Shown here piece by piece: positions 47,301-59,300 of a DNA stretch of 64,000 nucleotides. Position numbers and translations under genes: made by a program. Under the pieces are notes generated by a model. The model made no database searches and was not told where the DNA came from. It was given only the letters and a program-made list of their open reading frames with translations. The DNA comes from Sipunculus nudus. Its lineage: Eukaryota; Annelida; Sipuncula; Golfingiida; Sipunculidae. Positions within the stretch are counted from its first letter, which is position 1. Each line of letters starts with the position of its first letter. Where the stretch lies: positions 107,033,142 through 107,097,141 of the forward strand of contig CM049306.1 of the NCBI GenBank assembly GCA_026874595.1, written 5' to 3'.

Positions 47301-50300
47301 TTTCCCATACAATCACAATACCTTAATTTTTTTCAAATGTGTACTGCACCCTTTGTGCCACCAGCATGGCCATGACAAAAGGACTTAGCTCTTTACATCA
47401 GGGTCTTTGGGGGGGGGGGGGGGGGGGGGTCAAGAAGAATGGTGGTTTTCAGTGTCTTTAGAACATGCATCTGTTTATCTCTGCCCTGGGAGACATGATC
47501 ATCCTGGTTTGCCTCCTCTGTGGTATGATCTGATCAAAACCCATCCATCTTAAGGTTGTTAATTGGAAACTGGATCACTGGATGCAACAGATGTGATCTT
47601 GAGAAATGGCAGAGGAGAATCAGGTGCTCAGTTCATGGACACCACGGATTACAATTTGTCTACTGGAAATGAACCACTGAAATATCCACAGCATACACTC
47701 CCTATTTAAAGTCTTAAAGGTTTAACATTAAAATATATATATAGACCCATATCCTAGGATTAATTAATCAGATGTTTATATCAATTATTTAATAAAATCT
47801 TTTCGACATCACTATCTAAAAAGACTTGCAAAGTGTTACATTTTTTACAGTGTTATTCTAGAAATCTGTACTTGCTAGAATGTTAACTGAAGAGTTCAAC
47901 TATTTACTTAGCACATGATAAAATGTACTTGTCTGAACAAAAACCAATATTACTCCATTTGATCTCCAATAGACAGTGCCGTACTGAGTTCACTTGAGTA
48001 ATGGAAGGCATGTCAAGTCACCCTTCCAAGTTGGCCAAAATAAGACAAGTTAAGGCACCCGAACAGCTCAGCCTACACTGTTGTTGGCTGGGTATCAGGA
48101 CTTTGTCAGCATTGCAACTCAGTATGGGCCACAGTATTTGCACGAGCCGCATGCCATCACCCTATTACAGTAGAGGTTATTACAAGCAGTAATGGCTAAT
48201 GCTCACTTTAGATTGAACATTACAACAATGTAAAAAAGTCAACCAAATGATTTTTATATCAGATATTAATCTATTTGTTTAGTAAGTCATGCCATTATAC
48301 ATATTCAATAATGCATAATTGGAATTTATAAAAAAAGTTTACACATTTGCTTGAAATTTCCTGGAAGATGGCCACTGAAACTTACTCTTCACAGGAAATA
48401 TACTTGTATATCATGTCCCATACAAACTTGTCCACTGGCAGAAGATTCAGTGCTGAGTAAACAGGAAGGACCAAATAACCAGCATCTTGTTGGGAAAGTT
48501 CAGATTTCTAGCCCAAATATCAACAGCAGAAATGCAGACATTGCCACTGGTTCAACCACTGTTCTTGTATGGCCTGGGAACAAGCACAGTAGCTTCAGGG
48601 TCCTCACTTCCCATTGGCAATCACCATACCAGTTTAGAACTGTCGGTCGCAACTGCAGAAATAATTGCATAACAACTGACAGCTTTTTGAATGCAATTAC
48701 AAAGCATAAGAGCACTTATTAACCACCCAAAATACATAGACAAGGGTATATTACTTTTAATATTGATCAACATCTCGGGGGGAAAACAACTGCCTTAGAT
48801 TATGAAATCTGATTGGTTAATTTTTACAACTTTAGTTATGGAAACTGAAGTTGAAGGCTAAGAAAATTACATTTATGAATGCAAAAATGTTTTCACAACT
48901 ATGCTTGCAAAATATATTTAGTGCACATTCTCAGACAGCGCTCCCGATTCACTCAATACCTTCATGTCGTCAACCATCTACTCCTACCATAATGACAGGC
49001 TGTTAGAGCGCAGACCACTGTACACACTTCAAAATTCTAGAGCTGGACAGGGCAAGATGTTGGTTGCTTGGAATTTATACATCAGATAATCAATGCTTGT
49101 CTTGCTCTTCAGTGATCTGTAAGAGCTTAACAGGGACACACGGAACCTTTTCTTTCTTGGCAAGTGCAGAAGTGTTGAGACTTGTGAAGAAATTGGAAGA
49201 CACATTTCTAAATGATGGCATCTTTATTTTTCTGATCCATAGCTTTCAGTAACTGCACCTCTGAACTGCCTCAATATAACCAGTTCATCAACTCTAAAAA
49301 AAATATCTTAAATGAATTTATTGTAAAAATGGCTCTGTGCATTTACTGAACACGAGATGTATCCTCTACCCAACACTATTTAAGGAATTCACCCCCCACC
49401 CCCCCCCCCCCCACCCCTTCATTCATAAGCATATGCTGCTTTGTAAAATTACCAAATATGCCTCTATGCCAGCCATTACCCCCCTTGGCCTTGTATACCA
49501 TCAGCTGCCCTCATCTTCAACCCCTAGGCTAGTATAAATAGAGCATATAAATGTAAAGTGAATCACACAGACTTGCACTTTCATAAATTTAAATGTTGTC
49601 ATTAGACTTAAAGCCAGGAAAACTAAAATATACTATTAATATTGATAACAAATGCGTCTTCATACTGGTACATTTAAGCAAACACAAAAGAAAATATTTA
49701 TACGATAGTGTTATTGACCTTATTCAAGTTATTCCCACTTCATGGCTTAAACCAGACCTGGCTGCTGCCGATCAAATTCTGAAACCAAATATTAAATAAT
49801 TCCTGAACAGATTACATAATATGCTTATCTACGTGTTACCCTTTCCTGAAAGGACTTGTATGGTCACCCCTCCCTTCGATAACTTGCACGGCTGATGTCA
49901 GCCTTCTTTACCTTGCTGCTTCATTTGGCAATTGCTAGTCTCCTATTTTCAACTGATGAACCAAAATGGAAACCATCAGCTTTGAAGCCCGGTACAGGAC
50001 CTGCATAGAGCACCGTACAGAACTTGGGAACACTCGGCCTGGCTGAAACCAGGAGACTATGCCTAACAAGTGGTTGAAGCCACATGACATCCGCAATTTT
50101 GTTCCAGACTCTGGAAATATTGCTATTCACAGAAAAATTCCCAAAGAAAACCCTTTTCCTGCTGTTACAGCTGGCAACTGTGTTCATGTGCCAAAGTTTG
50201 TATGAAATTGAGTCTGTAAATATACAATTGTGTAAAAATCTGATGTCTTCGGGTCTTGAACGCTTTGCATTCCGCATCTTCTAGGCTTGCAGTCTTGAAC

Positions 50301-50330
50301 GAAAAAGGGCCAACTGTGAAAACTGCATCA
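44320..50330. other. Non-repetitive AT-rich island between the arrays; no confident gene
   Basis: About 6 kb with no internal repeat. A G-run lies at about 47408-47430 and C-runs near 49387-49412. The longest open segments are plus 48351-48722 (123 codons) and minus 49921-50277 (118 codons); neither shows a domain, splice support or recognisable similarity. Exons of a minus-strand gene cannot be excluded. Confidence 0.45.
49921..50277 (-). CDS. Open reading frame of 118 codons, doubtful
   Basis: Longest minus-strand ORF in the non-repetitive island, ending just before array 2. It starts at ATG 50277 and stops after RRLAIAK. It is rich in basic and aromatic residues, with no motif that I recognise. 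It could be a chance ORF or part of an unrecognised exon. Confidence 0.12.
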   Translation of the reverse strand: MRNAKRSRPEDIRFLHNCIFTDSISYKLWHMNTVASCNSRKRVFFGNFSVNSNISRVWNKIADVMWLQPLVRHSLLVSARPSVPKFCTVLYAGPVPGFKADGFHFGSSVENRRLAIAK

Positions 50331-50332
50331 TA

Positions 50333-53300
50333 CTCTGGTAGATCTGCGCTGGCCCCTGTGGTAGCTGATCATCTCTGCTGGCCCCTCTGGTAATCACCCA
50401 CCTCTGCTGGCCCCTTTGGTGGTTGCCCATCTCTGCCGGCCCCTCTGGTAGTAGCCCATTTCTGCTTGTCCCTCTGGTAGTTGATCTCTGCTGGCCACTC
50501 TGGGGGTTGATCTCTGCTGGCCCTCTGGTAGTAGCCCCTCATCGATCTGCCCTGCCCTATCCGATAGTTGATCTGCGCTGGCCCCTCTAGTAGTTCATCA
50601 GCGCTGGCCCCTCTAGTAGTTGATCAGCGCTGGCCCCTCTAGTAGTTGATCAGCGCTGGCCCCTCTAGTAGTTGATCAGCGCTGGCCCCTCTAGTAGTTG
50701 ATCAGCGCTGGCCCCTCTAGTAGTTGATCAGCGCTGGCCCCTCTAGTAGTTGATCAGCGCTGGCCCCTCTAGTAGTTGATCAGCGCTGGCCCCTCTAGTA
50801 GTTGTTGTCCGCTGGCTCCTCTGACAGATGATCATCTATGCTGGCCCCTCTGGTTTTGCCCACATTTCCGCTGTCATCTCTGGTGGTCACTAATCCCTAC
50901 AGATCGCCTATCCCTGCTGGCCCCTCTGGTAGTTGATCTCTGCTTGCCCTATGCCATTTGATCTCCGTTGGTCCCTCTGGTAGTTGATCATCTCCACTGG
51001 CCCCTCTGGTGGTCACCATCTCTGCTGCCACCTCTGGTAATTGATCTCTGCTGTCCCCTCTGGTAGTTGATCTCAGCTGGCCCCTCTGGTGGTCACCAAT
51101 CTCTGCTGCCCCCTCTGGTAGTTGATCTATGTTGGCCCCTCTTGTCCCTCTGGTGGTTGATCATCTCCGCTGGCCCCTCTGGTAGTTGATCTCCGCTGTC
51201 CCCTCTAGTAGTTGATCTCCGCTGGCCCCTCTAGTAGTTGATCTCCCCTGGCCCCTCTAGTAGTTGATCTCCCCTGGCCCCTCTAGTAGTTGATCTCCGC
51301 TGGCCCCTCTGGTAGTTGATCTTCGCTCGACCCTCTGGTAGTTGATCTTCGCTCGACCCTCTGGTAGTTGATCTTCGCTCGACCCTCTGGTAGTTGATCT
51401 TCGCTCGACCCTCTGGTAGTTGATCTTCGCTCGACCCTCTGGTAGTTGATCTTCGCTCGACCCTCTGTTGGTCAATCTCTGCTGGCCCCTCTGGTAGATT
51501 ATCATCTCTGCTGGCCTCTCTGGTTGTCCCTATCTGCGCTGGCCCCTCTGGTAGATGTTCATCATCATTGGGGGTCCAATCCCTACCCATCGCCCATTTC
51601 CGCTGGCTCCTCTGGTAGTTGATCTTCGCTCGACCCTCTGGTAGTTGATCTTCGCTCGACCCTCAGGTAGTTGATCTTCGCTCGACCCTCTGGTAGTTGA
51701 TCTTCGCTCGACCCTCTGGTAGTTGATCTTCGCTCGACCCTCTGGTAGTTGATCTTCGCTCGACCCTCTGGTAGTTTATCTTCGCTCGACCCTCTGGTAG
51801 TTGATCTTCGCTCGACCCTCTGGTAGTTGATCTTCGCTCAACCCTCTGTTGGTCAATCTCTGCTGCCCCCTCTGGAAGTTGATCTCTGCTGGACCCCTCT
51901 GGTGGTCGCCTATCCCTACTGGCCCCTTTGGTAGTTGATCTTCACTGGCCCCTCTGGTAATTGATCTCCCCTGGCCCCTCTGGTAATTGATCTCCCCTGG
52001 CCCCTCTGGTAATTGATCTCCCCTGGCCCCTCTGGTAGTTGATCTCCCCTGGCCCCTCTGGTAGTTGATCTCCCCTGGCCCATCTTGTCTCTCTGGTGGT
52101 TGATCATCTCCGCTGGCCTCTCTGGTAGTTGATCTCTGCTGGCCCCTCTGGGAGTTGATCTCCGCTGGCCTCTCTGGTGGTGGCCATTCTCTGGCCGCAC
52201 CTCTGGTAGTTGATCGCCACTGGCACCTCTTAGTAGTTGATCTCCGCTGGACCCTCTAGTACTTGTTGTCTGTTGGCCCCTCTGGTAGATGATCATCTTT
52301 GCTGGCCCCTCTTGTTGTCCCCATCTGGCTGGCCCCTCTGATTGTCCCCATTTCCACCAGCACTTCTGGTGGTTGCCAATCCCTACCCATCGCCCTTCTC
52401 AGCTGGCCCCTCTGGTAGTTGATCTCCGCTGGCCCCTCTGGTAGTTACCCATCTCTGCTGTCCCCACTGGTAGTTACCCATATCTGCTGGCTCCTCTAGT
52501 GGTCACCAATCTCTGCTGTCCCCTCTGGTAGTCACTGTTCTCTGCTGGCCCCTCCAGGGCTCACCTATCTCTGCTGGCCCCTCTGGTGGTCACCTATCTC
52601 TGCTGGCCCCTCTGGTGGTCACCTATCTCTGCTGCCCCCTCTGGTAGTCGCCCATTACTGCTGTCTCCTCTGTCTCATCGCTAGTAGATGATCATCTCTG
52701 CTAGCCCCAGGGGTTGTCCCCATCTGCGTTGGCCCTTCTGGTTGTGCCCATTTCCACTGGCATCTCTGGTGGTCGCCTATCCCTACACATCGCCAATCTC
52801 CGCTGGCCCCTCTGTTGGTTGATCTCTCCTGGCCCTTCTGGTAGTTTATCGATGCTGGCCCCTCTGGTAGTTACCCATCTCTGCTGTCCCCTCTGGTAGT
52901 TACTCATCTCTGCTGCCCCTCTGGTGGTCACCAATCTCTGCTGGCCCCTCTGGTAGTTGATCTCTGCTGGCCCCTCTGGTAATTGATCTCTGCTGGCCCC
53001 TCTGGTAATTGATCTCTGCTGGCCCCTCTGGTAGTTGTCCATCTCTGCTGGCACCACTGGTAGTCGCCCATTACTGCTGTCTCCTCTGGTGGTCGCCTAT
53101 CCCTACAGATCACCCATCTCCGCTGGCCCCTTTGGTAATTGATCTGCGCTGGCTCCTGAGGTTGTTCATATCCGCTGGCCCTACCCTGCTGGCCCCTTTG
53201 GTGGTCACCCATCCCTGCTAACCCTCTGTTAGTCGCCATCTCCGCTGGCCCAACTGGTCGTTGATCTCCGCTGGCCCCTCTGGTAGTTGATCTCCGTGGC

Positions 53301-56300
53301 CCCTCTGGTAGTTGATCTCCGTGGCCCCTCTGGTAGTTGATCTCCGCTAGCCCTTCTAGTAGTTGATCTCCCCTGGCCCTTCTGGTAGTTGATCTCCCCT
53401 GGCCCTTCTGGTAGTTGATCTTCCCTGGCCTCTCTGGTAGTTGATCTTCCCTGGCCTCTCTGGTAGTTGATCTCCGCTGGCCCCTCTTGTCCCTCTGGTG
53501 GTTGATCATCTCTGCTGGCCACTCTGGTAGTTGATCTCCGCTGTCCTCCTTGGTAGTTGGTCTCCACATGCCCCCTCTAGTAGTTGATCTCCGCTGGCCC
53601 CTCTGGTTGTTGATCTTTGCTGGCTTTTGGTAGTAGCCCATCTCTGGCCTCCCCTCTGGTATTAACCCATCTCTGGCTGCCCCTCTGGTAGTTGATCTAT
53701 GCTGGCCCCTCTGGTAATTGATCTATGCTGGCCCCTCTGGTAGTTGATCTGCGCTGGCCCCTCTGGTAGTTGATCTGCGCTGGCCCCTCTGGTAGTTGAT
53801 CTGCGCTGGCCCCTCTGGTAGTTGTTGTCCGCTGGCCCCTTTGGTAGATGATCATCTCTGCTGGCCCCTCTGGTTATCCCCATCTTCGCTGGCCCCTCTG
53901 GTTGTGCCCATTTCTGCTGGCATCTCTGGTGGTCGCCAATACCTACCCATCGCCCATCTCCGCTGGCCCCTCTGGTACTTGATCTCCGCTGGCCCCTCTG
54001 GTAGCTGATCTCCACTGGCCCCTCTGGTAGTTACCCGTCTCTGCTGGCCCCTCTGGTAGTTACCCGTCTCTGCTGGCCCCTCTGGTGGATTATCATCTCT
54101 GCTGGCCCCTCTGGTTGTCCCCATCTACGCTGGCCCCTCTGGTTGTGCCCATTTCCGCTGACATCTCTGATGGTCGCCAATCCCTACCCATCGCCCATCT
54201 CCACTGGCCCCTCTGGTAGCTGATCTCCGCTGGCCCCTCTGGTAGTTACCCATCTCTGCTGTCCCCTCTGGTAGTTGATCTCCGCTGTCCTCCTTGGTAG
54301 TTGATCTCTGATGGCCCCTCTAGTAGTTGATCTGCGCTGGCCCCTCTGGTAGATGTTGTTCACTGGCCCCTTTGGTAGATGATCATCCCCTGCTGGCCCC
54401 TCTGGTTGTCCCCATCTGCGCTGGCCCCTCTGGTTGCGCCCATTTCCGCTGGCGTCTCTGGTGGTTGCCAAAGCCTACCCATCACCCATCTCCGCTGGCC
54501 CCTCTGGTACTTGATCTCCTCTGGCCCCTCTGATAGCTGATCTCCCCTGGCTTATCTCTGCAGTCCCCTCTGGTAGTTACCAATCTCTGCTGGCCCCTCT
54601 GGTAGTTGATCTCTGCTGGCCTCTCTGGTGGTCGCCCATCTCCGCTGGCCCCTCTGGTCGTTCATCTCCGCTGGCCCCTATGGTAGTTGATCTCCGCTGG
54701 CCCCTATGGTAGTTGATCTCCGCTGGCCCCTATGGTAGTTGATCTCCGCTGGCCCCTATGGTAGTTGATCTCCGCTGGCCACTATGGTAGTTGATCTCCG
54801 CTGGCCCCTCTTACCTCTGGTGGTTGATCATCTATGCTGGCCCCTCTGGTAGTTGATCTCCGCTGGCGCCTCTGGTAGTTGATCTCCGCTGGCCCCTCTG
54901 GTAGTTGATCTCCGCTGGCCCCTCTGGTAGTTGATCTCCGCTGGCCCCTCTGGTAGTTGATCTGCGCTCGCCCCTCAGGACATTCATCTTCACTGGCCCT
55001 ACTCTGCTGGCCCCTCTGGAGGTCACCGATCTCTGTTGCCCCCTCTGGTAGTTGATCTCCGCTTGCCCCTCTGGTAGTTGATCTCCGCTGGCCCCTCTGG
55101 TAGTTGATCTCCGCTGGCCCCTCTGGTAGTTGATCTCCGCTGGCCCCTTTGGTAGTTGATCTTTGCTGGCCCCTCAGATAGTTCATCTTCACTGGCCCTA
55201 CCCTGCTGGCCCCTCTGGTGGACTCCCATTCCTGCTGTCCCCTTTGGTGGTCACCAATCCCTGCTGTCCCCTCTGGTAGTCTCCCATCTTTGCTGGCCCC
55301 CCTGGTGGTCACCCATTTCCGTCGGCCCCCCTGGTGGTCCCCCATCTCCGCTGGAACCTCTGGTCGTTGATCTCCACTTGCCCCTATGGTAGTTGATCTC
55401 CACTGGCCCTTATGGTAGTTGATCTCCACTGGCCCCTGTGGTAGTTGATCTTCACTGGCCCATCTGGTAGTTGATCTTCACTGGCCCATCTGGTAGTTGA
55501 TCTTCACTGGCCCATCTGGAAGTTGATCTCCGCTGGCCCCTCTTACCTCTGGTGGTTGATCATCTATGCTGGCCCCTCTGGTAGTTGATCTCCGCTGGCC
55601 CCTCTTGAAGTTGATCTCCGCTGGCCCCTCTTAAAGTTGATCTGCGCTGGCCCCTCAGTACATTCATCTTCACTGGCCCTACTCTGCTGGCCCCTCTGGA
55701 GGTCACCAAACTCTGCTGCCCTCTCTGGTAGTTGATCTCTGCTGGCCCCTCTTACCTCAGGTGGTCAATCTCTGCTGGCCCCTCTGGTTGTCCCCATCTG
55801 TGCTAGCCCCTCTGGTTGTCCCCATTTCCGCTGGCATCTCTGGTGGTCGCCAATACCTATCCATCGCCCATCTCCACTGGCCCCTCTGGTAGTTGATCTC
55901 CGCTGGCCCCTCTGGTAGATTGGTAGATAATCTCCGCTGGCCCCTCTGGTAGTTACCCATCTCTGCTGGCCCCTCTGGTAGATTATCTCTGGTGGGCACC
56001 CTTGTTGTCCCCATTTGCGCTGGCCCCTCTGGTTGTGCCGATTTCCCCTGGCATCTCTGGTGGTCGCCAATCCCTACCCATCGCCCATCTCCGCTGGCCC
56101 CTCTGGTAGTTGTTCTCCGCTGGCCCCTCTGGTAGTTGATCTCCGCTGGCCCCTCTGGTAGCTGATCTCCCCTGGCCCCTCTGGTAGTTATCAATCTCTG
56201 CTGTCCTCCTTGGTAGTTGATCTCCACATGCCCCTCTTGTAGTTGATCTCTGCTGGCCCCTCTGGTAGTTCACATCTCTGCTGTCCCCTCTGGTGGTCGC

Positions 56301-59300
56301 TTATCCCTACAGATCACCCATCTCCGCTGGCCCCTTTGGTAGTTGATCTCCGCTTGACCCTCTGGTAGTTGATCTCCTCTGGCCCCTCTGGTCATTCACA
56401 TCTCTGCTGGCCCCTCTGGTGGTCGCCTATCCCTACAGATCACCCATCTCAGCTGGCCACTCTGGTAGTTGATATCCACATGCCCCCTAGTAGTTGATCT
56501 CCATTGGCCCCTCTGGTAGTTGATCTCCTCTGGCCCCTCTGGTAGTTACCCATCTCTGCTGTCCCCTCCAGTAGTTACCCATCTCTGCTGGCTCCTCTGG
56601 TGGTCACCAATCTCTGCTGGCCCCTCTGGTGGTCACCAATCTCTGCTGGCCCCTCTGGTGGTCATCAATCTCTGCTGCGCCTACTAGTAGTTTTTCTCCG
56701 CCGGCCCTTCTTACCTCTAGTGGTTGATCATCTCCCCTGGCCACTCTGGTAGTTGATCTCCCCTGGCCCCTCTGGTAGTTGATCTCCCCTGGCCCCTCTG
56801 GTAGTTGATCTCCCCTGGCCCCTCTGGTAGTTGATCTCCCCTGGCCCCTCTGGTAGTTGATCTCCCCTGGCCCCTCTGGTAGTTGATCTCCCCTGGCCCT
56901 TCTGGTAGTTGATCTCCCTTGGCCCTTCTGGTAGTTGATCTCCCCTAGCCCTTCTGGTAGTTGATCTCCCCTAGCCCTTCTGGTAGTTGATCTCCCCTAG
57001 CCCCTCTGGTAGTTGATCTCCCCTAGCCCCTCTTGATCCTCTGGTGGTTGATCATCTCTGCTGGCCACTCTGGTAGTTGATCTCTGCTGTCCTCCTTGGT
57101 AGTTGATCTCCACATGCCCCCTCTAGTAGTTTATCTCTGCTGGCCCCTCTTGTCCCTCTGGTGGTTGATCATCTCTGCTGGCCACTCTGGTAGTTGATCT
57201 CCGCTGTCCCATCTGGTAGTTACCCATCTCTGCTGTCCCCTCTGGTAGTCACCAATCTCTGCTGGCCCCTCTGGTAGTCACTAATCTCTGCTGGCCCCTC
57301 TGGTGGTCACCAATCTCTGCTGCCCTCTCTGGTAGTCGATCTCCGCTGGCCCCTCTAACCTCTGGTGGTTGATCATCTATGCTGGCCCCTCTGGTAGTTG
57401 ATCATCTCTTCTGGCCCCTCTGGTAGTTTATCATCTCTGCTGGCCCCTCTGGTAGTTGATCATCTCTTCTGGCCCCTCTGGTAGTTTATCATCTATGCTG
57501 GCCCCTCTGGTAGTTGATCATCTCTGCTGGCCCCTCTGGTTGTCCCCATCTGAGCTAGCCCCTCTTGTTGTGCCCATTTCCGTTGGCATTTCTGGTGGTC
57601 GCCAATCCCTACAGATCGCCCATCTCTGCTGGCCCCTCTGGTAGTTGATCTCCGCTTGCCCTATGCCATTTGATCTCCGCTGGTCTCTCTGGTGTTTGAT
57701 CATCTCTGCTGGCACCACTAGTAGTCGCCCATCTCTGCTGGCACCACTGGTCTTTGACAATCTCTGCTGTCCCCTCTAGAAGTTGATCTCCCCTGGCCTC
57801 TCTGGTGGTTGATCATCTCCGCTGGCCCCTTTGGTAGTTGATGTCCCCTGGCCCCTCTGGTAGTTGATGTCCCCTGGCCCCTCTGGTAGTTGATCTCCCC
57901 TGGCCCCTCTCGAAGTTGATCTCCCCTAGCCCTTCTGGCAGTTTATCTCCCCTGGCCCCTCTGGTAGTTGATCATCTATGCTGGCCCCTCTGGTAGTTGA
58001 TCATCTATGCTGGCCCCTCTGGTAGTTGATCATCTATGCTGGCCCCTCTTACCTCTGGTGGTTGATCATCTATGCTGGCCCCTCTGGTCGTTGATCGCCG
58101 CTGGCCCCTCTGGTCTTTGATCTCTCCTTGCCCCTCTGGTCTGATCTCTCCTTGCCCCTCTGGTCGTTGATCTCTGCTTGCCCCTCTGGTCGTTCATCTC
58201 CCCTGGCCCCTCTGGTAGTTGATCTCCCCTGGCCCCTCTTACCTCTGGTGGTTGATCATCTATGCTGGCCCCTCTGGTAGTTGATCTGCGCTGACCCCTT
58301 TGGTAGTTGATCTGTGCTGGCCCCTCAGGTAGTTCATCTTCACTGGCCCTACCCTGCTGGCCCCTCTAGTGGACTCCCAATTCCTGCTGTCCCCTTTGGT
58401 GGTCACCAATCCCTGCTGGCCCCTCTAGTGGTCGCTCATCGCCGCTGGCCCCTCTGGTCGTTGATCTCCGCTGGCCCCTCTGGTCGTTGATCTCCGCTGG
58501 CCTCTTTGACAGTTGATCTTCGCTGGCCCCTCTGGTAGTTGATCTCCGCTAGCCCCTCTCATAGTTGATCTCCCCTGGCCCTTCTGGTAGTTGATCTCTC
58601 CTGGCCTATCTGGTAGTTGATCTACGCTGGCCCCTCTTGTCCCTCTGGATGTTGATCATCTCTGCTGGCCACTCTGGTAGTTGATCTCCACATGCCCCCT
58701 CTAGTAGTTGATCTCCGCTGGCCCCTCTGGTTGTCCCCATCTGCGCTGGCCCCTCTGGTTGTGCCCATTTCCGCAGGGGTCTCTGGTGGTCGCCAATGCC
58801 TACCCATCGCCCATCTCCGCTGGCCCCTCTGGAAGTTACCAATCTCTGCAGTCCCCTCTGGTAGTTACCCATCTCTGCAGTCCCCTCTGGTAGTTACCCA
58901 TCTCTGCTGGCCCCTCTGGTAGTTGCTCTCTGCTGGCCCCTTTGGTGGTCGCCCATCTCCGCTGGCCCCTCTGGTGGTCGCCCATCTCCGCTGGAACCTC
59001 TGGTCGTTGATCTCCGCTGGCCTCTATGGTAGTTGATCTCCGCTGGCCCCTCTGGTAGTTGATCTCTGCTGGCCCCTCTGGTAATTGATCTCCGCTGGCC
59101 CCTCTGGTAGTTGATCACCGCTGGCCCCTTTGGTAGTTTATCTCCGCTGGCCCCTTTGGTAGTTGATCTCCGCTGGCCCCTCAGATAGTTCATCTTCACT
59201 GGCCCTACCCTGCTGGCCCCTCTGGTGGACTCCCATTCCTGCTGTCCCCTTTGGTGGTCACCAATCCCTGCTGTCCCCTCTGGTGGTCTCCCATCTCTGC

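Noticed and set aside
48351-48722. 123-codon plus-strand ORF in the island as a gene
   Set aside because: No recognisable domain, another ORF overlaps it in a different frame, and the minus strand is also open; too weak to call.
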